A stretch of 64,000 nt of DNA from Paramicrobacterium humi. Its GTDB lineage: Bacteria; Actinomycetota; Actinomycetes; Actinomycetales; Microbacteriaceae. The notes beneath the pieces were generated by a model that worked only from the letters and a program-made list of their open reading frames with translations, ran no database searches and had not been told where the DNA came from. The translations under genes and the position numbers were made by a program. This document shows positions 37,797-46,027 of the stretch, one piece after another. The first letter of the stretch is position 1. Every line of letters starts with the position of its first letter. The DNA lies in contig NZ_FNRY01000001.1 in NCBI RefSeq assembly GCF_900105715.1, positions 2,790,001 to 2,854,000 on the forward strand, in the 5' to 3' direction.

Positions 37797-37802
37797 TAGA
37801 AT
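37797..37802 (+). promoter_or_regulatory. -10 element TAGAAT of the RDD gene (leaderless spacing)
   Basis: TAGAAT ends 6 nt before the GTG at 37809; the only other signal nearby is the divergent GlnR-like box. Confidence 0.5.
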
Positions 37803-37808
37803 GGCGGG

Positions 37809-38264
37809 GTGCCACCCTCCAACATACCCGGTCAGACTTTCGGCGACCTCGCGCCGAGCGAGTATCCGGGTGAACGGCTCGGTCTTCCGCGCTCCGGTGC
37901 CGGCAGCGTCGCGCGCTTCGGCCGGCGGCTGACCGGCCTCATCATCGATTGGGCGCTCGCGTCGCTCATCGTCGCGGGGCTCGCGCAGGTCGTCCCCGGG
38001 TGGCATGGCCTCACCGCGAATCCCATCTCGGTGCCGCTCGCTTTCGCGGTCCTCCAGGTGATCTTCATCACGACGATCGGCGGCAGCATCGGGCATCGCC
38101 TCCTCGGCATGCGCCTCGTGCCCCTCGCGGGCGGGTACATCGGCCTCTGGCGCCCCGTCGTCCGCACCGTGCTGCTCTGCCTCGTGGTGCCGATCATCGT
38201 GTGGGACTCCGACCAGCGCGGCTTCCACGACAAGATCGCCGGAACGGTCCTCGTCCGAGGCTGA
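37809..38264 (+). CDS. RDD family membrane protein
   Basis: A 151-residue protein with three hydrophobic helices (LIIDWALASLIVAGLAQVV, PLAFAVLQVIFITTIGG, VVRTVLLCLVVPIIVW). The RDD core is visible as RFGRRLTGLIIDW, GHRLLGMRLV and the final DQRGFHDKIAGTVLV. Such proteins are small membrane proteins of largely unknown role. In Actinobacteria it commonly lies next to glnA and DUF4191, as here. Confidence 0.92.
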   Translation: MPPSNIPGQTFGDLAPSEYPGERLGLPRSGAGSVARFGRRLTGLIIDWALASLIVAGLAQVVPGWHGLTANPISVPLAFAVLQVIFITTIGGSIGHRLLGMRLVPLAGGYIGLWRPVVRTVLLCLVVPIIVWDSDQRGFHDKIAGTVLVRG

Positions 38265-38370
38265 CAGCTGTTCCCCTCCGGAACGGATGCCGCTTGCGAC
38301 GCGGCGCTGAGCGTCCGCTACCGCGGCCGGGCCAGCGTGCGAGACACCCCGTTGACGGGTGGGGTGGCGG

Positions 38371-39081
38371 TCAGCGCGCGCGCTGCGGACGAACCTTGTA
38401 CGGGTCGACGCCCTTGGGAATCGGGAGCTGGTTGCCGAGGGAGCTCAGCCGGTTCACGACGGCGAGCACTTCGGGCTTTGTCAGAGCCTTCTTGACCCGC
38501 CGCAGTTCCTTGGGCAGGCGGTGCAGCGGCACGGAGTCCTCGTCGGGACCGACGTGGAACACCGTGATCGGCACGTTGGGGAGAACACGCTTGACCTTGC
38601 GCCGCTCGTCGTCGAGCATGCGGCGCGTTCGTGACGCGGGACCTTCGGCGACAAGTGCGACGCCCCCCTTGCCGACGGCGCGGTAGATCGCGTCCTGCGT
38701 GCGGCCGTTCGCGGTGATCGGCATTTCGCTGCCCGACCAGCCGCGGGGCAGCGAGCTCTTGAACACGGCGCCCACGGCGCCCGGCTGTCCGGCGATCTGG
38801 CCGTAGGCGGCGCGCTCGGCGCGACGGCCGAGGATGATCATCGCCGCAAGCACACCCGCGAGAAGTCCCGAGAGGATCCACATGATCATGAGGAAGACGT
38901 TGCCCGCCGCGAGCAAGATGGCGAGCACGACACCGAGGACGATACCGGCGACGAGCGCTCCGAGAATCCACCACTGGGCCTTGGAGTCGTAGCGGCGCGT
39001 CATCTGGAAGACCTGCCACATCTGCTTGATGCGACCGGGTTCCTTCGCCGCCTTTTTCGCGGATTTGTCCTTGCGTGCCAT
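38371..39081 (-). CDS. DUF4191 family membrane protein
   Basis: A 236-residue actinobacterial protein. After a basic N-terminus (MARKDKSAKKAAKEPGRIKQMWQVFQMTRRYD), two adjacent transmembrane helices lie at about 38-85, then a soluble domain with EMPITANGRTQDAIYRAVGKGGVALVAEGP. TATCCT (39094-39089) ends 7 nt before the ATG. It is a conserved neighbour of RDD and glnA in this phylum. Function unknown. Confidence 0.9.
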   Translation of the reverse strand: MARKDKSAKKAAKEPGRIKQMWQVFQMTRRYDSKAQWWILGALVAGIVLGVVLAILLAAGNVFLMIMWILSGLLAGVLAAMIILGRRAERAAYGQIAGQPGAVGAVFKSSLPRGWSGSEMPITANGRTQDAIYRAVGKGGVALVAEGPASRTRRMLDDERRKVKRVLPNVPITVFHVGPDEDSVPLHRLPKELRRVKKALTKPEVLAVVNRLSSLGNQLPIPKGVDPYKVRPQRAR

Positions 39082-39242
39082 GCCTACAAGGATACGTCAC
39101 GGCGCATGCCGCCGCGCACCGCGTGCGCCTGCAACGGGCGGCCTCGCGGCTCCGTTCGTCCACAGCGCAATGCCGAGGCGCGGTCGTCCACAACCCGGCG
39201 ACGACCACTCGAGATGCACGACCCCGAAACGACACTTGAGGC

Positions 39243-40610
39243 ATGCGACGAACCGCGAGAACGACCGCCGACGCCCAGGTCGGTCCGCCAGGGGAGGCAC
39301 CGGAGCGAGAGCTCTGCGGGTACCGGCTGCTCCGTCGCGTGCACCGCGGAGACCGCACGAACGCGTATCTTGCCGCCGGCTCAGATGACGCTCTCGTCGT
39401 CGTGCGCATCTTCCGAGATGGCGCGCACGCGGCAGCCGAGCTCCGCCTCGACGAGGAGGTGGAGTGTCCGCATGTCGCCTCCGTGCTCGACGTCGGCGCC
39501 ACGGCGCGCGACGAGGTCGTCCTCGTCGCCGAACGGCTCGGCGATCGGCTCTCGCAGATCCTCGAACGGGGCGGCCGGCTGGCGGCAGGCTCTCTCGTCT
39601 CGCTCCTCGCCCCTCTCGTCTCCGCGCTCGCGGCTCTGCACGCCGCCGGATACGCCCACGGCTCGGTGAACAGTGCCCACATCCGATTCGCCGCAGACGG
39701 CCGTCCCGTGCTGACAGGCGCCGATGGCGGTGTTCCGGGCACGAGCGCGACGCGAGCGGCGGATGTTCGCGCGTTCAGCGCCGTCGCTTCACAGGTCCTC
39801 GAGCGCACCGACCCGGAAACGAGGGTCCGCGGGGCGCGAGAGCTCATCGAGTGGCTCGCGGATGCGTGCGAGCGGACGGAGCCGTTCACCCCGGCCTTCT
39901 ACACAGACCTTGAATGCCGCATCTTCGCCTTGGCCGAGCCGCTTCCGTTCGCCCTCGCTGAGGCGGTGCCCGAGCAGACTCCGGAGGCTGCTCTGCGCGG
40001 CGGGAACGAGCTGCGGCGCCGGGAGGACCGCGCGGGAGTTCTCGAATCCGTTCTGGAAGGGGAGTTCGGCTTCTCCGTCGACGTGGTGCGTCAGGTTGCC
40101 GCGGCGCTTCTCACATGCGTGGCCCGCCTCGCACCACGGTGGCGCGTGCTCGGCGTGGGAGCGATCGTGTTCGCGATCGGGCTCACCGCGGCGCTCGTGC
40201 TGATTCCCGGCGGCGCTCAAGCGCAGCCCGAACCGAAAGGCGGCGAGGCTGTGCCATCGCACCCTACGACGGTCGCGGCGCCCCAGCTGGCCGCGCGCGA
40301 CGCCCTCGAGGCACTGTTGGAAGCGCGACGGGACTGCCGATCACGTGAGGACGCCGATTGCGTCGCCGCGCTCTACGAGGCGGGAGCATCAGCCGCGGAC
40401 GCGGAGAAGGCCGCGCTCACGGCGGGACGATCCGACCCGTATCCCGTGCTCTCGCTGCCGGCGACTGTGCGCGAGCTCGGCGAGCCCGACTCTCACGGCG
40501 AAGCCGTGATCATCACCGTCACGGCCACGGGCTCGGGAGACAACGCGGCCTCGGTGCTCCTGATGGAGACCGAGGCCGGTTGGCGGATTCGTGATGTGTT
40601 CGTCGGCTAG
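39243..40610 (+). CDS. membrane-anchored pseudokinase-like protein
   Basis: A 455-residue protein. Residues 25-230 show the outline of a Ser/Thr kinase fold: VVVRIF where the ATP lysine should be (R55), LAALHAAGYAHGSVNSAHI for the catalytic loop (S141 in place of Asp), VLTGADGG for DFG, and a retained helix-F-like ADVRAFSAV. All catalytic residues are replaced. One transmembrane helix (302-322) leads to an outer domain of ~130 residues with a Cys pair (RRDCRSREDADCVA) and an NTF2-like ending (ETEAGWRIRDVFVG). No named family is claimed. It may bind nucleotide without catalysis or act as a signalling scaffold. Confidence 0.75.
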   Translation: MRRTARTTADAQVGPPGEAPERELCGYRLLRRVHRGDRTNAYLAAGSDDALVVVRIFRDGAHAAAELRLDEEVECPHVASVLDVGATARDEVVLVAERLGDRLSQILERGGRLAAGSLVSLLAPLVSALAALHAAGYAHGSVNSAHIRFAADGRPVLTGADGGVPGTSATRAADVRAFSAVASQVLERTDPETRVRGARELIEWLADACERTEPFTPAFYTDLECRIFALAEPLPFALAEAVPEQTPEAALRGGNELRRREDRAGVLESVLEGEFGFSVDVVRQVAAALLTCVARLAPRWRVLGVGAIVFAIGLTAALVLIPGGAQAQPEPKGGEAVPSHPTTVAAPQLAARDALEALLEARRDCRSREDADCVAALYEAGASAADAEKAALTAGRSDPYPVLSLPATVRELGEPDSHGEAVIITVTATGSGDNAASVLLMETEAGWRIRDVFVG

Positions 40611-41992
40611 ATTCCGAGGGAGTCCTCGAAATCGCCCTGCTCCAGCCGATCCTTGACGGCGACGAGGAAGCGAGAAGCATCGGTGTTGTCGATGATCCGC
40701 TGGTCGTACGACAGCGACAGGTAGACCACCGAGCGAACGGCGATCGCATCTGCGCCGTCCGCATCGATGACGACAGCGCGCTTCGTGACAGCGCCCGTGC
40801 TGAGGGCCGCGGACTGCGGCAGGAACACGACGGGGGTGTCGAGCAGAGCGCCGCGGGAGCCGCTGTTCGCGAGCGTGAACGTCCCCCCGGACAGCTCGTC
40901 CGGCGTGAGCTTGTTCGATCGGGTGCGCTCGGCGAGGTCTCCGAGCGCCTTCGAGAGCCCCGCGATGTCGAACGAACCGGCGTCCTTGACGACGGGGCTC
41001 AGCAGACCGCGCTCGGTGTCCACCGCGATGCTGAGGTTCTCCTGCTCGGGGTAGACGATCTGGTCGCCGTCCACGATCGCGTTGATCACCGGGAACGCCT
41101 GAAGCGCCTCGGTCGCGGCCTTTGCGAAGAAGGGGACGTAGTCGAGCTCGGTGCCGGTCTTCTCCTGGAAGGCCGAGCCGCGGCGGGCGATGAGAGCCGC
41201 AACCTTCGTCACGTCGGCTTCGATCACAGTCGTGACCTGCGCCGTCGTCTGCATCGAGGTGACGGCCTGCTCGGCCGCGACCTTACGCAGGCGAGACATG
41301 GTCTCGCTCGTGCCGCGGAGCTTCGAGACTTCGAGCGGAGCCCGCTCGGCCGACTTCCCGGCGCGAGGCTGCGTCGCGGCGAGCACGTCCTCCTTGCGGA
41401 TGCGGCCTCCGACACCGGTTCCGGTCACGGTCGAGAGGTCGACTCCGTGCTGGTTCGCGAGGCGGCGAACCAGCGGCGTCACGTACCCGGCGTTCCCGGA
41501 GACGTCAACGGACGCCTCCGAACGCTCGGGCTCGCCCTGCGGCTGCGCGGGAGCCTCCGGCGCTGACGCCTTCTCCTCGGCCGGCGCCTGCTCGGCCTCC
41601 TGCGGCTGTTCTTCCGCCGCGGGAGACTCCTCCGCCGGAGCCTGCTCGGACTCGGTCTGCTGCTCCGGCTCCGGTTCTGCCTGCTGATCCGGAGCTTCCG
41701 CTTCCGCCGCGCTCGCCTCTTCGGCCGGGGCCTGCTCGCTTGAGCCGGCTCCGGAACCATCGCCGATACGCGCGAGTTCCGCGCCGACCTCAATGGTCTC
41801 GTCTTCCTGGACCAAGATCTCTTCGAGCACACCCGCTACCGGCGACGGGATCTCGGTGTCCACCTTGTCGGTCGACACCTCGAGTAGGGGCTCGTCGACC
41901 TCGACACGGTCACCGATGTTCTTCAGCCAGCGGGTGACGGTTCCCTCGGTGACACTCTCGCCAAGTGCCGGAAGGTTGACCGATTCGCTCAT
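40607..41992 (-). CDS. sucB: 2-oxoacid dehydrogenase E2 acyltransferase (SucB/DlaT type) with altered active site
   Basis: A 461-residue dihydrolipoamide acyltransferase. The lipoyl domain (residues 1-80) has K43 in EVSTDKVDTEIPSP. A linker of ~85 residues rich in Ala, Glu, Pro and Gln follows, then the E3-binding domain (VTPLVRRLANQHGVDLSTVTGTGVGGRIRKEDV) and the catalytic domain. The expected HxxxDG near the C-terminus reads Q431-R-I-I-D435-N436, so the catalytic His is Gln and the Gly is Asn. AAAGGAG precedes the ATG. It follows lpd in the same orientation, fitting an E3-E2 operon. Confidence 0.92.
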   Translation of the reverse strand: MSESVNLPALGESVTEGTVTRWLKNIGDRVEVDEPLLEVSTDKVDTEIPSPVAGVLEEILVQEDETIEVGAELARIGDGSGAGSSEQAPAEEASAAEAEAPDQQAEPEPEQQTESEQAPAEESPAAEEQPQEAEQAPAEEKASAPEAPAQPQGEPERSEASVDVSGNAGYVTPLVRRLANQHGVDLSTVTGTGVGGRIRKEDVLAATQPRAGKSAERAPLEVSKLRGTSETMSRLRKVAAEQAVTSMQTTAQVTTVIEADVTKVAALIARRGSAFQEKTGTELDYVPFFAKAATEALQAFPVINAIVDGDQIVYPEQENLSIAVDTERGLLSPVVKDAGSFDIAGLSKALGDLAERTRSNKLTPDELSGGTFTLANSGSRGALLDTPVVFLPQSAALSTGAVTKRAVVIDADGADAIAVRSVVYLSLSYDQRIIDNTDASRFLVAVKDRLEQGDFEDSLGI

Positions 41993-42040
41993 GAACTTGT
42001 CTCCTTTGAAAGCATTCTTCGTCTTAGCGTATCTGCGCGA

Positions 42041-43414
42041 TCAAAGAGCGTGCAGCGGCTTGCCCGCGAGCGCGAGGAAAGCTTCGCCGAGGGCTTCGTT
42101 CTGAGTGGGGTGGGCGTGGATGAGCGGAGCGACGTCCTCGGGGTACGCTTCCCAGTTCACGGCGAGCTGGCCTTCGGCGATCAGTTCGCCGACGCGCGCG
42201 CCGATCATGTGGACGCCGACGACGGGGCCGTCGTTGACGCGGACGACCTTGATGAGGCCGGCCGTGTCGATGATCTCGCTCTTGCCGTTGCCGGCGAGGT
42301 TGTACTCGTACGCCGTGATCTTGTCGTCGCCGTGCGCTTCCTTGGCCTTCGCCTCGCTGAGGCCGACCGAGGCGACCTCCGGGTCGCAGTAGGTCACCTT
42401 GGGGATGTTCGTGTCGGGAATGATGACCGGGTTCTTTCCGGCGATCTCCTCGGCGACGAAGATTCCCTGCTGGAATCCGCGGTGCGCGAGCTGCAGCCCG
42501 GGCACGATGTCGCCGACCGCGTAGACGCCCTTGACGTTCGTCTCGAGACGGTCGTTCGTGAGCACGAAGCCGCGGTCCATCTCCACGCCGACCTCGTCGT
42601 AGCCGAGGCCCTCGGTGACGGGTCCGCGGCCGACGGCGACGAGCAGCAGCTCGGCGTCGACGGTGTCGCCATTCTCGAGAGTGACGTGCACGCCGTCATC
42701 GTTCTGCTCGACGCTCTGGAAACGCACGCCGATCTTGTAGTCGATGCCGCGCTTGCGGAACTGGCGCTCGAGGAACTTGCTGATCGTCTCGTCCTCATTG
42801 GGAACGAGGTGGGGGAGCGCCTCGATGATCGTCACCTCGGCGCCGAAGGAGCGCCAGACGCTCGCGAACTCGACGCCGATGACGCCGCCGCCGAGCACGG
42901 CGACCTTCTTCGGCACGAAGTCGAGCTGCAGCGCCTGCTCGCTCGTGATCACGCGGCCGCCGATCTCGAGGCCGGGGAGCGAGCGGCTGTAGGAGCCGGT
43001 GGCGAGGATGACCTTCTTGCCGGTGATGGTCTGGTCGCCGACCTGCACCGTGGTGGGGGAGGTGAGCTTCCCCTCGCCCTCAATTGTCGTGATCTTGCGC
43101 GCCTTGATGAGGCCCTGGAGTCCCTTGTACTTCTTCGCGACGATGCCCTCGCGGTACTTGGTGACACCCTCGATGTCGACGCCGTCAAACGACGTCTTGA
43201 TGCCGAACTTGCCCGAGTCCCGCGAGTAGTCGGCGACCTCGGCGGCGTGCAGCAGAGCCTTCGTCGGGATGCAGCCGCGGTGGAGGCACGTGCCGCCGAC
43301 CTTGTCCTTCTCGATCAGTGCGACGGAGAAACCGAGCTCGGTCGCTCGCAGAGCTGCTGCATATCCGCCACTTCCGCCGCCGAGGACGACGATGTCAAAA
43401 TTCTGCTCCGACAC
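42041..43414 (-). CDS. lpdA: dihydrolipoyl dehydrogenase (E3)
   Basis: A 457-residue FAD enzyme that reoxidises lipoyl groups for 2-oxoacid dehydrogenases. FAD loop VVLGGGSGGYAAAL, redox pair C43/C48 in GGTCLHRGCIPTK, NAD loop VAVLGGGVIGVEFAS and the C-terminal catalytic HAHPTQNEALGE are all present. It starts 95 nt after pepA and is followed by sucB after 48 nt. Confidence 0.97.
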   Translation of the reverse strand: MSEQNFDIVVLGGGSGGYAAALRATELGFSVALIEKDKVGGTCLHRGCIPTKALLHAAEVADYSRDSGKFGIKTSFDGVDIEGVTKYREGIVAKKYKGLQGLIKARKITTIEGEGKLTSPTTVQVGDQTITGKKVILATGSYSRSLPGLEIGGRVITSEQALQLDFVPKKVAVLGGGVIGVEFASVWRSFGAEVTIIEALPHLVPNEDETISKFLERQFRKRGIDYKIGVRFQSVEQNDDGVHVTLENGDTVDAELLLVAVGRGPVTEGLGYDEVGVEMDRGFVLTNDRLETNVKGVYAVGDIVPGLQLAHRGFQQGIFVAEEIAGKNPVIIPDTNIPKVTYCDPEVASVGLSEAKAKEAHGDDKITAYEYNLAGNGKSEIIDTAGLIKVVRVNDGPVVGVHMIGARVGELIAEGQLAVNWEAYPEDVAPLIHAHPTQNEALGEAFLALAGKPLHAL

Positions 43415-43449
43415 TGAGCTTCTCCCTTTGCATGTGGGTTTTGCGGGTG

Positions 43450-43479
43450 AGCCGCACGCCCGTTTTTGGCGGGCGGCTT
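43450..43479 (-). other. hairpin between pepA and lpdA
   Basis: CGCCCG (43457-43462) and CGGGCG (43470-43475) flank a T-rich loop, with further partial pairing outside. It may be a weak terminator or attenuator between the two genes. Confidence 0.35.
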
Positions 43480-43509
43480 TCGGCTGTTTTTCGCGCCTCC
43501 TCGACCTTA

Positions 43510-44988
43510 CTACGCACGGCCGTACTGTTCGGCGAGCGACAGCAGCGTCCTTACGGCGACACCGGTGGCCCCCTTGCCTGTGAACCCGTAGCCGGCCTCG
43601 CCGTTGTCGCCGGGACCGGCGATGTCGAGGTGCACCCAGGGGATGCTCTCCGCCGAGTCCGGCCTCGTGCCGATGAACTCGTTGAGGAAGTGCCCGGCGA
43701 TGAGCATGCCGCCCTCGCGGTGCCCGATCTTCGCGTTCGCGATGTCGGCGACGTCGGAGTCGAGGACCGCGCGCAGTTCGGGGGCGAGCGGCATCCGCCA
43801 GAACGGCTCGCCCTGCGCGTCGGCGAGCGATACGACGGTGTCCGCGGTCTCGTCGTTCCCCATGACGCCCGTGTAGCGCTTGCCGAGCGCGATCGTCGCG
43901 GCGCCCGTCAATGTTGCGACGTCGAGGATCAGATCCGGCTGCTCGGCGCTGGCGGCGACGAGTCCGTCCGCCATCACGAGGCGCCCCTCGGCGTCGGTGT
44001 TCAGCACCTCGACGGTGCGCCCGCCGTGCATGGTCAGCACATCACCCGGGCGCGTGGCCGAGCCGGACGGCATGTTCTCGGCGATGCACAGCCACGCCGT
44101 GAGGCGGGTCGGGACGCCGAGGCGCGCCGCCCCGACGACGGCGGCGAGCACGGTCGCGGCGCCGAGCATGTCGTACTTCATTCCCACCATCGAGCCGGCG
44201 GGCTTGAGGGAGAGCCCGCCCGTGTCAAACGTGATTCCCTTGCCGACGAGCGAGATGTGCCGCGTGGCGCCCTCGGGGGAGTATTCGAGCTTCACGAGCC
44301 GCGGCGCGCGGACCGACCCGCGGCCGACGCCGAGGATGCCGCCGAATCCGTCGCGCTCAAGCGCGTTCTCATCCCACACCGTCGTCGTGACGGGAAGACC
44401 CTCGACGGCGGCGCGTGCGCGGTTCGCCATCTCTTCGGGGTACAGGAGCGAAGCCGACGTGTTGCCGAGGTCCCTGACCAGATGCACGGCCTCCGCGACG
44501 ACCTGCGCGCGCTCGGCGACGTCTCCTGCGGGCGCGGACGGAACGGCGACGGTGACGCTGCGCACCGGCTCGGGCACCGAGCTCACGCCCTTCTCCGCCG
44601 AGAACGCGTACCCCGCAAGCGCGGCCCCCTCCGCGACGGCGGCAGCGGCGGCGTCGTCCTCGAGCGGGAAGGCGAACACGACGCGCCCGGTTCCGGCGAG
44701 CTGACGCACAGCCGAGCCGGCGGCGTAACGCAGCGCCTCGACCGTTGCCGCATCTCCGATTCCGACGATCGCGACGACCGGTGCGGCAGAGCCGTTGCCC
44801 GGCACGCGCACGAGACGATCGGGCGCTCCCGAGGCGCCGATGCCTGCGAGAGCGTCGCCCAGCCATTCGAAGCCCGCGGCGGCATGCAGTCGCGGGCCGT
44901 CGCTCGTGGACACGGCGCCGACGATGACGACGTCCGCGTCGATGGTGAGCGGGTTCGCTGTGCTGAAGTCAAGGGTCTCTACACTCAT
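43510..44988 (-). CDS. pepA: leucyl aminopeptidase (M17)
   Basis: A 492-residue two-metal cytosolic aminopeptidase. The C-terminal catalytic half has GKGITFDTGGLSLKP, the diagnostic NTDAEGRLVMADGL and GHREGGMLIAGHFLNEFI. The N-terminal half is the variable M17_N domain. ATG 44988 is chosen because TAGCAT (45001-44996) lies 7 nt upstream; longer starts exist. It is divergent from the PAC2 gene, with back-to-back TAGCAT -10 elements. Confidence 0.95.
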   Translation of the reverse strand: MSVETLDFSTANPLTIDADVVIVGAVSTSDGPRLHAAAGFEWLGDALAGIGASGAPDRLVRVPGNGSAAPVVAIVGIGDAATVEALRYAAGSAVRQLAGTGRVVFAFPLEDDAAAAAVAEGAALAGYAFSAEKGVSSVPEPVRSVTVAVPSAPAGDVAERAQVVAEAVHLVRDLGNTSASLLYPEEMANRARAAVEGLPVTTTVWDENALERDGFGGILGVGRGSVRAPRLVKLEYSPEGATRHISLVGKGITFDTGGLSLKPAGSMVGMKYDMLGAATVLAAVVGAARLGVPTRLTAWLCIAENMPSGSATRPGDVLTMHGGRTVEVLNTDAEGRLVMADGLVAASAEQPDLILDVATLTGAATIALGKRYTGVMGNDETADTVVSLADAQGEPFWRMPLAPELRAVLDSDVADIANAKIGHREGGMLIAGHFLNEFIGTRPDSAESIPWVHLDIAGPGDNGEAGYGFTGKGATGVAVRTLLSLAEQYGRA

Positions 44989-45059
44989 GCCCGCCATGCT
45001 ACCGACGGCGTGTTCGCTACGGGCACAGGCGCTGCGCCATCGCGGCATCCGGCGGCCAA

Positions 45060-45065
45060 TAGCAT
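45060..45065 (+). promoter_or_regulatory. -10 element TAGCAT of the PAC2 gene (leaderless spacing)
   Basis: TAGCAT ends 6 nt before ATG 45072. The divergent pepA gene has an identical hexamer on the other strand at 45001-44996. Confidence 0.5.
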
Positions 45066-45071
45066 GGAGAC

Positions 45072-46010
45072 ATGCGCAATCGCGACGAGATCTACACCCT
45101 CACGGACATCGCCGACACGGTGCCCGAGGGGCTTCCCTTTGTCATCGGCCTCACGGGCTTCGCTGACGCGGGCGGAACGATCGCGCAAGTCACCGAGTAT
45201 CTGCGCGACAGCGTGCGTCACGAGCCTCTCGCGGTGTACGACAACGACGCGCTGCTCGACTATCGGGCGCGACGGCCGATCATCCAGTTCGACCAGGACC
45301 ACTTGAGCGACTACGAGCCCGCGCGGCTCGAGGTCTCGCTCGCGTCCGACGAGCTCGGCAAGCAGTTCCTTCTCATGACCGGCTACGAGCCCGACTTCCG
45401 CTGGGAGCAGTTCACGGCGACGATCGTCGACATCATCCGCCGCTTCCAGGTCGCTCACACCACCTGGGTTCACGCGATCCCGATGCCCGTCCCGCACACC
45501 CGGCCCATGGGCGCGACCGTGAGCGGAAACCGTGCGGAGCTCATCGAGTCCCTCTCGATCTGGCGTCCGCGCACGCAGGTTCCGGCGAACGTTCTGCACC
45601 TGCTCGAGTACCGGCTCGAGCAGCTGGATCTTCCCGTCACGGGGTTCGCCCTGCTCGTCCCGCACTACTTGACGGAGACGGAATATCCGGATGCCGCTCT
45701 CGTGGCGCTCGAGCTCTACAGCGCGGCCGCAGGTCTCGTGCTGCCGAGCGACGAGCTGCGCGAAGAGGGACGCGAGTTCATCGCCCGCGTCGACGAGCAG
45801 GTGGCTGAGAACCACGAGCTCGGCAAACTCGTCTCGGCACTCGAAGCACGCTACGACACCTACATGGAGGGCACGGAACAGCGTGCGCCGTTCGTCATGG
45901 AAGAGGGCGACATCCCTTCCGCTGACGACATCGCGGCAGAGCTCGAACGCTACCTCGCCGGACGACACAACGGCGATGACGAGCACGGAAACGGCTCGCA
46001 CCGCGACTGA
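45072..46010 (+). CDS. PAC2 family protein (proteasome assembly chaperone-like)
   Basis: A 312-residue protein of the PAC2/DUF75 superfamily common in Actinobacteria. Typical segments are PFVIGLTGFADAGGTIAQVTEYL, TWVHAIPMPVPHTRPMGATVSGN and LPVTGFALLVPHYLTETEYPDAA. The C-terminus has an acidic helix and a His/Asp-rich tail. The archaeal and eukaryotic relatives assist proteasome assembly; the bacterial role is unknown. Confidence 0.9.
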   Translation: MRNRDEIYTLTDIADTVPEGLPFVIGLTGFADAGGTIAQVTEYLRDSVRHEPLAVYDNDALLDYRARRPIIQFDQDHLSDYEPARLEVSLASDELGKQFLLMTGYEPDFRWEQFTATIVDIIRRFQVAHTTWVHAIPMPVPHTRPMGATVSGNRAELIESLSIWRPRTQVPANVLHLLEYRLEQLDLPVTGFALLVPHYLTETEYPDAALVALELYSAAAGLVLPSDELREEGREFIARVDEQVAENHELGKLVSALEARYDTYMEGTEQRAPFVMEEGDIPSADDIAAELERYLAGRHNGDDEHGNGSHRD

Positions 46011-46014
46011 GCGA

Positions 46015-46020
46015 TAGAGT
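46015..46020 (+). promoter_or_regulatory. -10 element TAGAGT of the MFS gene (leaderless spacing)
   Basis: TAGAGT overlaps the tail of the intergenic gap and ends 7 nt before GTG 46028, the only plausible start in this frame. Confidence 0.45.
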
Positions 46021-46027
46021 TGCGGGA

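Noticed and set aside
38335-38375. Terminator between the RDD and DUF4191 genes (CACCCCGT...ACGGGTG)
   Set aside because: Stem is short and imperfect and overlaps the minus-strand gene end.
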